64,000 nucleotides of DNA from Actinomyces sp. 432 (GTDB lineage Bacteria > Actinomycetota > Actinomycetes > Actinomycetales > Actinomycetaceae), in NCBI RefSeq assembly GCF_009930875.1, contig NZ_CP025249.1, positions 3,038,001 through 3,102,000 of the forward strand, written 5' to 3'. A program made the position numbers and the translations under genes. The notes under the pieces were generated by a model. That model saw nothing but the letters and a program-made list of their open reading frames with translations. It was not told the origin of the DNA and searched no databases. This document shows, one piece after another, positions 1-8,351 of the stretch (position 1 is the stretch's first letter; each line of letters opens with the position of its first letter).

Positions 1-1
1 G

Positions 2-1462
2 ATGCTCACGATGGCGATCGTGGATCATGCCTGTTACAACGCCACCGTCGGCTGGACCGGCTGGGCCGACCAGGACACCGCCATCCCCACCTGGATACGC
101 CTGGCCTGGCACGTGCGCGGGCAGGGACGCACCCAGATCGCCGTCTCCGTGGTCCTGTTCATCGCCTGCATGCTGGTCGACGCCCGCCGCCGCCACCGCG
201 CGGGCGTGTTCGGCGACGTCGTCATCGAGGCCCCCAAGGCGCCCGCCCTGCCCATGACCGGTGTCCCCTTAGCCCTGCGGGCACCGGTGCAGGCCGTGGT
301 GTGGCTGGCCGCCTACACCTGGTCGGACCTGGCGATCATCGCCGCCGCGTACGGCGACCGAACACTGAGCCGTAGGGCGCGCATGGCCGAGGGCCGGGCC
401 ATGGGCGTACAGGTGCGCGGGGTGCGCCAGGACGCCATGACCGTGACCACCCCCGGCACCGAGCCGGCCGCTCGTAACGCCTTCCGCCTGGTCGCACTCA
501 CGGTCGGAGCGGTGATGCTGGCGGTCTGTCTGTGGTACGGCACCGCTCTCGCCCAGGACATCGGCTCCTGGCTCCAACAGCCCGACTGGCCCTACTTCTT
601 CGCCGGCCTGCTGGACGGGCTCGCACAGTGGTGGGACTCCCTGGGCGTGCTCGGCCAGATCCTGGTCACCGCCCTCGCGGTACTCCTGCTTGCGTGGGCG
701 GGCCTGTCCGTGGCCGCGGCGCTCGGGGCCGTCGGCGTGGGCACCTGGGTGCTCAGCCATGGGCGCGGCATCGCCACCTTCCTCCAAGACCCCGCCGCCG
801 CCACCCGCTCCTACGCAGCCAACGCCACCTGGGAGCAGCTCCTACTGGACGGCGCCGACTTCGCCCTGACCTTCATACCCGGCTCCGCCCTCGGGCTCGG
901 CACCCGCAAAGCCGCCCGCACTGCAGCCGAGAGCGTCGCGGTCTCACGCGCCGCACGCCGGGAGATCGCCGGCCTGACCGAGGTCAACAACCTCTTCGCC
1001 CAGCGCGACGCCGCCAAAGCGGTCCGCGTCTGGACCGAGCAACAAGTAACCGATTGGGTCAGCGGGCTGCATACCGTCGTGCGCAGGCCTTACAACAGCG
1101 CCATCCAGTACCAGCATCGAGTCCTAGGCACCAACGTCGAACACGTCATACCCACTGGTGTCCCTGGCGAGACCATCGTCGCCGACGCCGTCACCAAAGA
1201 AGGAAACATAGCCGTGGCCTGGGAAGCCAAATACACAGAGGGCGGAGCGAACTCTCTATACGAAGGAGGCAGACCCGACTTCCTATACAAGAAACTTGAC
1301 GACGAGATCAAGCGGTACGGACGGGTTATAAGCAACCCTGACAATCCAGTCCGAGGGCTCACTATCATCACCAACACAGAGAAAGCCGCCGAGTTCCTCT
1401 CCAGCCGCATCCGTAGTATCCTTGGAGAGGACTTTCCGCTGACCATCAAAGTTGCACCTTGA
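2..1462 (+). CDS. Membrane-anchored polymorphic toxin with C-terminal restriction-endonuclease-fold domain (5' end probably cut by window)
   Basis: The reading frame is open from the window edge, so the true N-terminus may lie outside. In the visible 486 residues, hydrophobic segments lie near 43-58, 162-183 and 217-250. An Ala/Arg-rich linker follows, then a globular tail from about residue 360. The tail has the layout of a PD-(D/E)xK nuclease: Asp395 in VADAV, then Glu408 and Lys410 in WEAKY, then a conserved-looking PVRGLTIITNT strand. This resembles what is catalogued in actinomycetes as restriction endonuclease fold toxin-2. The modular anchor plus C-terminal nuclease suits a contact-dependent or exported toxin acting on nucleic acid. 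The next gene starts 35 bp downstream and is the natural immunity candidate. GC content drops noticeably from about 1050 onward. Nuclease activity is inferred from motifs only. Confidence 0.6.
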   Translation: MLTMAIVDHACYNATVGWTGWADQDTAIPTWIRLAWHVRGQGRTQIAVSVVLFIACMLVDARRRHRAGVFGDVVIEAPKAPALPMTGVPLALRAPVQAVVWLAAYTWSDLAIIAAAYGDRTLSRRARMAEGRAMGVQVRGVRQDAMTVTTPGTEPAARNAFRLVALTVGAVMLAVCLWYGTALAQDIGSWLQQPDWPYFFAGLLDGLAQWWDSLGVLGQILVTALAVLLLAWAGLSVAAALGAVGVGTWVLSHGRGIATFLQDPAAATRSYAANATWEQLLLDGADFALTFIPGSALGLGTRKAARTAAESVAVSRAARREIAGLTEVNNLFAQRDAAKAVRVWTEQQVTDWVSGLHTVVRRPYNSAIQYQHRVLGTNVEHVIPTGVPGETIVADAVTKEGNIAVAWEAKYTEGGANSLYEGGRPDFLYKKLDDEIKRYGRVISNPDNPVRGLTIITNTEKAAEFLSSRIRSILGEDFPLTIKVAP

Positions 1463-1497
1463 GAAGGCGCCCATCACCACCCGGAGGCAACACACAC

Positions 1498-1929
1498 ATG
1501 TACTACACGATACACCCACCTCTTGCTAATCCCAGTAGCACGATTGCCGACAGAGATGATTTCATCCGTTCCGCGCAAGCACATTGGCCTGGTTGTAGGG
1601 TCTTTCGACGCGAAGATCACGAGAACCGCTTCGCCGACGCTTATGTCTACCCCGTGCTGGGCGGCTACGAAACTGAAATCAGCCATTTCCCAGACAATCA
1701 AACTATATCCTTCCGCGGAGCTCCGGATATGCTAGGGACGGCAGAGATCGCCGCATGGGTGCGGACACTCAACTCGGACCCAGGGACTGTTTTTTGGCTA
1801 ATTGAGGGAGATTTTTCCGGGCACGCGCTTCTCACTCCGGGAATCACTCCGGAGCAGATACTTCACACATGGGTAGACGATACTGGGCGCGACCCCGTAA
1901 AAGAGTACCCGGAGTTCTTCGGCAATTAA
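1498..1929 (+). CDS. Small acidic protein, candidate immunity protein for the upstream toxin
   Basis: This 143-residue soluble protein has no signal peptide or membrane segment. The ATG at 1498 is preferred because GGAGG lies about 11 bases upstream; a TTG at 1459 would overlap the toxin stop without a better ribosome site. The protein is acidic and rich in aromatic residues (Trp, Tyr and Phe scattered throughout), as is common for SUKH and Imm-type immunity proteins, but I cannot assign it to a named family. Its position directly after a nuclease toxin and before the DUF6301-like array is the main reason for the call. The base composition is less GC-rich than the flanking housekeeping genes, which suggests horizontal acquisition together with the toxin tail. 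Confidence 0.45.
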   Translation: MYYTIHPPLANPSSTIADRDDFIRSAQAHWPGCRVFRREDHENRFADAYVYPVLGGYETEISHFPDNQTISFRGAPDMLGTAEIAAWVRTLNSDPGTVFWLIEGDFSGHALLTPGITPEQILHTWVDDTGRDPVKEYPEFFGN

Positions 1930-1977
1930 CCGGCACCTCTACCTCACCGCGCATGACCTCAGCAGGAGCCGACCACC

Positions 1978-2498
1978 ATGACCGAGATGAAGATACTTCC
2001 CGTCGAGCGTGCCGTCGAGTGGATTCGCGCCTGGGCCGAGCTCGACTGGCCCATCACCTGGGAGACCGCCTACGCCACCCGCGACAAACTCGGCTGGACA
2101 CCCAACCCACAAGACCCCGAACTGTTCACCACAGAACTCACCGTCAACGAAGACGGGGGTACCTCAGCACACTAGACGACGCTTGCAGCGGCCTCTCGAT
2201 CCCGCTCTGCTCTCGTAACCTATCAGCCGAGCCGAACACTCCTTGGACGACTTCCCTGTGGCAGGCATACGATGCCATCGCTAACGCACTCACGCAGCTA
2301 TACGGCACCGGCAAGCAGACCGGCGACCGAAGCGACGTTCTTCAAACCGACTGGATACTCAACAACCAAGTCACCGTAAGCCTAGTAGCCTCGGACAAGT
2401 CCATGAGCGTCATGCTGGACTCACCCGAAGTCACCGCGATTGATCAATGGGATTCATACTACGTTGAGAAGTACGGCGAGGACTATGTCGACGACTGA
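1978..2498 (+). pseudogene. DUF6301-like protein, tandem copy 1, interrupted by a frameshift
   Basis: The gene starts at ATG 1978 after an AGGAG site and encodes an N-terminal half nearly identical to the next copy (shared stretch VERAVEWIRAWAELDWP). The frame stops at a TAG just after residue 65. The C-terminal half continues in another frame and ends with YYVEKYGEDYVDD, identical to the end of copy 2. The frames join at the five-G run 2155-2159: one extra G would restore an uninterrupted protein of about 173 residues. The gene is therefore either a real mutant or a homopolymer sequencing error. Its stop overlaps the start of copy 2, so the copies look translationally coupled. The family resembles DUF6301, seen in actinomycetes near polymorphic toxins; a role as an immunity paralogue is inferred from position. 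Confidence 0.6.
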
Positions 2499-2581
2499 CC
2501 CCGGCACCGCAGCCGGCGACACCACCGCCAGCATCGACCCGAACCACCACGGGGATGCCCCTTCGCACGGCATGCGCATCC
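2457..2581. repeat. 125-bp exact direct repeat, left copy
   Basis: This segment is identical base for base to 3046-3170, an offset of 589 bp. It covers the last 14 codons of DUF6301-like copy 1, its stop, and the first 32 codons of copy 2. The repeat therefore marks the unit boundary of a tandem gene duplication and would allow unequal crossing over that adds or removes whole gene copies. Confidence 0.9.
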
Positions 2582-3087
2582 TCCCGGTCGAGCGCGCCGT
2601 CGAGTGGATTCGCGCTTGGGCCGAACTCGACTGGCCCATCACCTGGGAGACCGCCTACGCCACCCGCGACAAACTCGGCTGGACACCCGCCCCCGACGAC
2701 GGACGCTTCTTCACCACAGAACTCTCCACCAACGGACAAGAAGACGGATCAATATCGCAACTAGATGGAGATGTCAGCGGACTAACCATCCCGTTAACTT
2801 CCCTAGTTCCCAAAACACAAAGAGACCAGACAACTGCGCCGACCACATGGGCTGCATATAACGCATATGTTGAACAGGTCACCCAGATCTACGGTCAAGG
2901 CACACACGAAACAGGCCGTCTAGGGTCAGAGCAAACCAAGTGGACACTACCAAACGGAGCAGGTTTAAACGTTATCGCTTCACCAGGCCTGATTGAAGCT
3001 AAAGTCAAGTCGCCGTCGCTCACTAAAATCAATGCGCAGGAACTGTACTACGTTGAGAAGTACGGCGAGGACTATGTCGACGACTGA
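2485..3087 (+). CDS. DUF6301-like protein, tandem copy 2 (intact)
   Basis: This 200-residue soluble protein has a 29-residue Thr/Asp-rich extension followed by the family core (MRILPVERAVEWIRAWAELD...). ATG 2485 overlaps the stop of copy 1 in the arrangement ATGTCGACGACTGA and has GAGGA just upstream, which fits coupled translation. An internal ATG at 2572 would give a 171-residue product matching the length of copy 1 without the extension and is the main alternative. The N-terminal core is almost identical to copy 1, while the middle (residues about 70-180) has diverged strongly before returning to the identical tail YYVEKYGEDYVDD. Conserved ends with a variable middle suggest diversifying immunity paralogues. 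The biochemical function is unknown. Confidence 0.65.
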   Translation: MSTTDPGTAAGDTTASIDPNHHGDAPSHGMRILPVERAVEWIRAWAELDWPITWETAYATRDKLGWTPAPDDGRFFTTELSTNGQEDGSISQLDGDVSGLTIPLTSLVPKTQRDQTTAPTTWAAYNAYVEQVTQIYGQGTHETGRLGSEQTKWTLPNGAGLNVIASPGLIEAKVKSPSLTKINAQELYYVEKYGEDYVDD

Positions 3088-3170
3088 CCCCGGCACCGCA
3101 GCCGGCGACACCACCGCCAGCATCGACCCGAACCACCACGGGGATGCCCCTTCGCACGGCATGCGCATCC
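3046..3170. repeat. 125-bp exact direct repeat, right copy
   Basis: Identical to 2457-2581. It covers the 3' end of copy 2 and the 5' end of truncated copy 3. No divergence has accumulated in 125 bp, so the duplication or a later gene conversion is recent compared with the diverged middles of the genes. Confidence 0.9.
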
Positions 3171-3247
3171 CCCGGTCGAGCGCGCCATGGATTCGCGCTT
3201 GGGCCGTCCAGTCTGTTCCATCGAGCCCACATTGTCACAAACGGTGA
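3074..3247 (+). pseudogene. DUF6301-like protein, tandem copy 3, truncated remnant
   Basis: This begins like copy 2 (MSTTDPGTAAGDTTASI...) with the same overlap of its ATG with the preceding stop. After MRI the sequence loses one base and then further bases compared with copy 2 (VERAVEWIRAW becomes RSSAPWIRAWA), and it runs into unrelated DNA after about 41 codons. Only the N-terminal fifth of the family survives. The right end of the remnant runs into an inverted-repeat element starting near 3231, which may have been the breakpoint. Confidence 0.7.
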
Positions 3248-3354
3248 CAAACGAGCCCGAGGCGCTGGCCCACGACTCACGAAACGTTGGAATCATGCGG
3301 TTGCGAAAACCAGGCAGGGCAGCGATTCCGGCGTTTGTCACCGTTTCTGACAAT
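3231..3354. repeat. Family C palindromic element, copy C1 (124 bp, 23-bp inverted ends)
   Basis: The left end ATTGTCACAAACGGTGAC... (3231-3253) and the right end 3332-3354 are inverted repeats with one mismatch in 23 positions, enclosing about 78 bp. The interior shares AAACGTTGGAATC with element C4 near 24870 read on the other strand. No open frame of interest is enclosed. Size and ends match elements at 16367, 24808, 34123 and 58769, so this looks like a small non-autonomous mobile element or structured repeat. Confidence 0.7.
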
Positions 3355-3419
3355 GCTGGCCACCGAACGCCCCGCTCTCAGCTCTCCTCGTCGAACCGAC
3401 TGCACGAAGGTGCGCCCTA

Positions 3420-3834
3420 CTACATCTGCCGGTGAGCCCGACGCCCTGCCTCGTTCCATCCAGTGGTCCACGGAACAGTCGGTGGGTTCTCCCGGCCTGT
3501 GATGACATGGACCTTGCCGTTGACGACGCGGCGGAGGGACCTGTCTAGCTGCTGCCGATAGTTCGCCATCGTCTGCTGCGCCGCGGCTTGCCGACCTCGC
3601 CCCGCGTGTGGCTGCGCGCCGGGCAGGTCGATGCGTAGCGCTACATACAGCGTCCGGGCCCTCACCGTCTTGCGGCACATCTCCCGCATCTCCCGATCGG
3701 TGTGTCCGTCGCGGGTCCCGGCGTGCAGGCCCGCGAGCGTGTCCATGACCTTCTCGGCCACGACGGCGACCAGGTTCTTGGGCTCTTTCGCCTCCTGGTA
3801 GGCGTAGTCCTTCGCCTCAATCAGCCACAGCTGG

Positions 3835-3850
<16 letters not shown>
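3420..3850 (-). pseudogene. C-terminal fragment of a PD-(D/E)xK nuclease-like protein
   Basis: Read on the minus strand, the convincing part starts near 3848 with DQLWLIEAKDY and continues for about 140 residues to a stop at 3420. The IEAKDY motif is the E-x-K half of a PD-(D/E)xK nuclease core; the preceding Asp-bearing strand is missing. An upstream ATG at 3989 exists in this frame, but its first 49 codons are the out-of-frame shadow of the ATPase tail, so I do not accept it as the start. The fragment lies directly after and overlaps the end of an AAA ATPase remnant, suggesting a former two-gene ATPase-nuclease module. Probably inactive. Confidence 0.5.
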
Positions 3851-4476
<626 letters not shown>

Positions 4477-4564
4477 GGCCTGAGCACGAATCCGCCGACC
4501 GCCGCCGGGAACCGGCCCGCAACTTTCCCGGTCGCCCGGCGATTCAATTGTTACATTAGCGCCC

Positions 4565-5604
4565 ATGAGTATTGAGGCGACAGAGGTTACGCGTTTCTTC
4601 GGCTCGGCGCCCGCCGTGCAACGGTTGAGCCTGTCCGTACCCGGCGGAGCCGTCACCGGCCTGGTCGGCCCCAACGGGGCGGGCAAGACCACGCTGCTGC
4701 TCATGCTGGCGGCCCTACTACGGCCGGACGCGGGCACCATCCGGGTGGCCGGACTCGACCCGGTGGCCCAGCCGCGCGAAGTGCATCGGGCCGTGGGCTG
4801 GATGCCGGACGCCTTCGGCACCTGGGACTCCCTGACCTGCACGGAGATCCTGCTGACCTTCGCCGCCGCCCAGGGAATCGACGACGCCACCGCTGGCGAG
4901 CGCGCCGCCGACATGCTCGCCCTCGTGCATCTAGAGGACATGGCCCGCACCCCGGCGCGGGTGCTCTCGCGCGGGCAGAAGCAGCGCCTGGGGTTGGCCC
5001 GCTCGCTGCTCCATGCCCCGCAGGTGCTGCTGCTCGACGAGCCCGCCGCCGGCATGGATCCGCGCTCACGCATGGACCTGCGCGTGATCCTGCGGGAGCT
5101 GGCGAGCCAGGGGATGACGGTGCTGGTGTCCAGCCACGTGCTGGGCGAGTTGGAGGAGATGGTCGACGGCGTGGTGTTCATGTCCCGCGGGCGGGCGCTC
5201 ACGCCGCCGGGCGCCGAGATGAACACGGATACGGATACAGAGCCCGGCCACGCTCAACCGGCCGGGCAGGGGCAGGCCGCGGCGGAGGCACCCGCGCAGG
5301 CCGACGCCGGAGAGCCCGCCAGCGCGGTGACCCCGGTACGCCCCGCGCCGCTGCGCGCCACCTGGCGGATGCGGGCGCTGGACGGCGACCGGCTCGCGGC
5401 GTGGGCGCGCGAACAGGCACCGCCGGGTCGCCGGGTGCCGGCACCGAGTCCGACGGCTCGCTGCGGCTGCGGGTGCCCGACGACGTCGCGGCCGCGCGGC
5501 TCCTGCGCGACGCCGTCGCGGCCGGCGTGGAGGTCGTGTCCTTCGCACCGGCGGCGGGCGAGCTGGAACAGGCATATCTCGCACTGGAGGAGGAGCGCGC
5601 ATGA
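4565..5604 (+). CDS. ABC transporter ATP-binding protein (frame broken near 5415)
   Basis: The ATPase subunit of an export-type ABC transporter. Walker A GPNGAGKT lies at residues 35-42, signature LSRGQ at 134-138, Walker B LLLDEP at 155-160 and the H-loop His at about 191. A Pro/Ala-rich linker and a small C-terminal domain follow. The N-terminal frame loses sense after LAAWAREQ, and the C-terminal domain (GTESDGSLRLRVPDD... to EEERA) continues in the -1 frame to the TGA at 5602-5604. One added base near 5415 gives an intact protein of about 346 residues, so a sequencing error is as likely as mutation. A TACATT box lies seven bases before the ATG and there is no ribosome site, suggesting a leaderless start. 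The stop overlaps the permease ATG (ATGA). Confidence 0.8.
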
Positions 5605-6692
5605 GTCGGCGGGGAGTACACACCGTGGCGGTGCTGGAGCTGAAGCAACGGGTGCGGGCCACGCGCTGGTCGATGATGCTGCTGGTGTGGGCGGCGGTGC
5701 TGACGGTGCTGTTCGTAGGCATGCTGTGGCTGGCCGCCTCCGTGGGTGCCGATTACGAGGAGTTCGCACCGCTGCTGTATGACGTGGTGCTGTGCTTCGT
5801 GCTCGGGATCGGGCTGATCGTGGCGCCGACGCTGTCGGCCACCTCCGTCAACGGGGACCGCACCGATGCGACCCTGGCGCTGTTGCAGGCGACGGCGCTG
5901 CGTTCCTGGGAGATCGCCGTCGGCAAGCTCCTGGCGGCGTGGTTGGCGGCCATGGCCTTCCTGGCGGTAGCACTGCCCTTCCTACTGGTGCTGACGCTGA
6001 TGGGTGGGGCGACCTGGATGGCGCTGCTGGGGCACCTGTTGCTACTGGTGGTGACGCTGGGCTCGGTGTGCGGGATCGGCCTGGGGTTCTCCGCGGCCAC
6101 GGCCCGCCCCTCCGCCTCCGCGGTGCTGACCTACCTGGTGGTGGCGGCCCTGGTGATCGGGACGCCGCTGACCATGGTCATCGGGCTTTCCGGCGCGCGG
6201 CAGCAGCAGGAGATGATCGAGTACTCCATCGACTACGACGCCTCCACCGACGACCAGCTCGTGTGTGAGGCAGAGCCCCACACCTACCACAACACGGTCA
6301 CCCACACCGAGTGGGTCTGGTGGCTGCTCGTGCCCAACCCGTTCGTGGCCCTGGGGGATGTTTCCGCGCGCGCCCCGCTGGAGCAGCCCTCACGTGAGTA
6401 CAGCTCCGAGAACATACTGGAGGGACTCGGCCAGGAGGTGGACTGGATGCGAGACCCGCAGCCCTCACGAGTCATCGACAATCCCTGCGCCGAGCCGGCC
6501 GACGACACCGACTCCACCGCCGGGGCCTCGAACTACGACTATTTCCGCGACCACTACTCGGTGGGCCACGTGCCGTTCTGGCCGGCCAGCGCCCTACTGC
6601 TGTTGGCACTGGGCGCCATTGGTGTCGCGGCCGCAGCCAAGCGGCTGCGCACCCCGGCGGGTCCGCTCCCCCGCGGCATCCGCCTGGCGTGA
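5601..6692 (+). CDS. ABC transporter permease
   Basis: The integral membrane partner of the upstream ATPase, 363 residues. Hydrophobic segments are visible near 30-50, 60-85, 110-135, 145-165 and 170-195, with a final one near 325-350. A long polar loop rich in Asp, Glu and Thr lies between the last two. This is the ABC-2 type topology with a large extracytoplasmic loop before the final helix. The ATG overlaps the ATPase stop by four bases, so the two are cotranslated. The substrate is not evident; related pairs export peptides, antibiotics or lipids. Confidence 0.75.
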   Translation: MSRRGVHTVAVLELKQRVRATRWSMMLLVWAAVLTVLFVGMLWLAASVGADYEEFAPLLYDVVLCFVLGIGLIVAPTLSATSVNGDRTDATLALLQATALRSWEIAVGKLLAAWLAAMAFLAVALPFLLVLTLMGGATWMALLGHLLLLVVTLGSVCGIGLGFSAATARPSASAVLTYLVVAALVIGTPLTMVIGLSGARQQQEMIEYSIDYDASTDDQLVCEAEPHTYHNTVTHTEWVWWLLVPNPFVALGDVSARAPLEQPSREYSSENILEGLGQEVDWMRDPQPSRVIDNPCAEPADDTDSTAGASNYDYFRDHYSVGHVPFWPASALLLLALGAIGVAAAAKRLRTPAGPLPRGIRLA

Positions 6693-6783
6693 CCCGTCAG
6701 GCGGAGCGATCTGCTCCACCGCTTACGGCACCTGCATGCTCCTGGTGGCACGGGCACGGGCGGCCGCTCGCGTCGACCCCGCC

Positions 6784-6877
6784 CGCAAAACACGACCTTG
6801 GGGTACGTTCCACGACCCCGGGGTGGTCGTGATTTATACCCCAAGGTCGTGCAGTGTCACCAAGGTCGTGTTTTGCG
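6784..6877. repeat. Family A palindromic element, copy A1 (94 bp, between convergent genes)
   Basis: The outer arms CGCAAAACACGACCTTGG (6784-6801) and its exact complement at 6860-6877 enclose nested copies of ACGACC...GGGGT in both orientations, including an inner CACGACC-CCGGGGT-GGTCGTG hairpin. The element lies between the permease stop and the oppositely oriented lipoprotein stop. Related copies are at 36702 and 54897, also between convergent genes. It may act as a bidirectional terminator or protein-binding palindrome. Confidence 0.8.
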
Positions 6878-6937
6878 CGGCGATGGCGCAAGCCGTATAC
6901 ACGGTCATTCCGCGCTGCCGTCGGAGGAAGCGGCAGC

Positions 6938-7462
6938 TCACTCCGAGAAGTCGTCCTGGCGGACCTCTCGCTCACCGAGGTCCTCAGACAGAGTGACCCG
7001 CACCGCCGACTGCACCGCAATCGCCGGGCAATCGCCGTCCGCCATCTCCGGCAGAACCCCGTAGCTGAGGTTGATGGTGACGTCCTGCGGGGTCTCCAGC
7101 AACTCCACCGACACGCCCTCACATGTGGGCGAGCCACCGGTAAAGCTGACCTCGACAGTAGTTGAGTCGATCAACTTCCACGATTCCCACCGGAGCCGGG
7201 ACGGTGATACCAGATCATCGCGGGGCGTCAACAGCGTCGGCTCGGCGCCCTCAGCAATGGAAGGCGCAGGCGCCGCCGTCGAGTCCATGGGCCCGGCTGA
7301 CAGCTTCACTCCGCCTGAGGACTGGGCTCCCGTAGGCGCCGTCCCCATGGTGGAGGATGACGGAGCTGAACGTGAGCACGCCGTCAGAACCGGCACCGAA
7401 ATGGCGGCGGCGCTCGCGACAATGGCCATTCTGATACCGTTACGTCGTCCAATGGCAGGCAT
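6938..7462 (-). CDS. Putative lipoprotein
   Basis: A 174-residue exported protein. The signal segment ends in the lipobox VLTAC (Cys at about 29), followed by a Ser/Thr/Gly/Ala-rich flexible stretch typical of actinobacterial lipoproteins and a mature domain of about 110 residues. Two Cys (in SPTCEGV and DGDCPAI) could form a disulfide. The start is supported by GGGAGGAG upstream of ATG 7462. No named domain is recognised; the region 7463-7734 upstream holds nothing else I can identify. Confidence 0.65.
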   Translation of the reverse strand: MPAIGRRNGIRMAIVASAAAISVPVLTACSRSAPSSSTMGTAPTGAQSSGGVKLSAGPMDSTAAPAPSIAEGAEPTLLTPRDDLVSPSRLRWESWKLIDSTTVEVSFTGGSPTCEGVSVELLETPQDVTINLSYGVLPEMADGDCPAIAVQSAVRVTLSEDLGEREVRQDDFSE

Positions 7463-7734
7463 GGTGCTCCTCCCGCGGGCTCAACTACCTCAACATTGAG
7501 CGGTTGACAGTGACCCCAGCGTACCCTGCGATTCACGATCACGGGCGCCTTGGCCCAGCGCGCCCGGACTGCGCCGCCAGGTCCGCATTGCCTCAATCCG
7601 TTAGAAGGGACCCCAGGTACCCGCACCAAGCTGGAAAACGCGGGAATCATACGGCGCCGCGAACGAATAACGCGGCGGCACCCTTCGCTGGCTACCGCGC
7701 AGAAGATTCAATCCTGCATCTCGCGCCCCGCAAC

Positions 7735-8349
7735 TCACCCATCCGCGTCAACACGCCGCCGCCCCTCGAAGGCGCGCCCGAGGGTGACCTCATCGGCGTA
7801 CTCCAGGTCGCTGCCCACCGGCAGGCCGGAGGCGAGCCGCGATACGGGCACGGCCATGGTGCGCAGCATGCGCGTCAGGTAGGCGGCGGTCGCCTCACCG
7901 ACCACGTCAGGGTCGGTGGCGATGATGACCTCCTCCACGGCTCCGTCCCCCACCCGGGTGAACAGCTCACGAATACGCAGGTCGTCCGGGCCAACCCCGT
8001 TGATCGGGTCGATGGCGCCGCCGAGCACGTGGTACAGGCCCCGGTACTCGCGAGTCCGCTCAATGGCGACGACGTCCTTGGGCTCCTCCACCACGCAGAT
8101 GACGCTGCGATCACGGCGCGGATCGCGGCATACGGTGCACTGCTCGGACTCGGCAACGTTTCCGCAGGTGACGCAGAACCGCACCCGGGACTTCACAGCG
8201 CGCAGCGCCTCCACCAGACGCTCAACGGTGTCAGTGTCCGCCGACAGGATGTGGAAGGCTAGCCGCTGGGCGGACTTGGGGCCGATACCGGGCAGCTCGC
8301 CGAACTGGTCAACAAGGTCCTGAAGCGCACCCTCATACGCAGCGGGCAA
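7735..8349 (-). CDS. recR: Recombination mediator protein RecR
   Basis: RecR acts with RecF/RecO to load RecA on single-stranded DNA during gap repair. The 204-residue length is normal. The helix-hairpin-helix lies at residues 16-32 ([15 protein letters not shown]), the four-Cys zinc site at C59, C62, C71 and C74, then the Toprim domain from about 85 (CVVEEPKD) and a C-terminal Walker-B-like end. The start is TTG at 8349, directly after the dnaX stop (8352-8354) with GGAAGGAC upstream, so translation is coupled to dnaX. The dnaX-recR pairing is classical in bacteria. Confidence 0.95.
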   Translation of the reverse strand: MPAAYEGALQDLVDQFGELPGIGPKSAQRLAFHILSADTDTVERLVEALRAVKSRVRFCVTCGNVAESEQCTVCRDPRRDRSVICVVEEPKDVVAIERTREYRGLYHVLGGAIDPINGVGPDDLRIRELFTRVGDGAVEEVIIATDPDVVGEATAAYLTRMLRTMAVPVSRLASGLPVGSDLEYADEVTLGRAFEGRRRVDADG

Positions 8350-8351
8350 AG

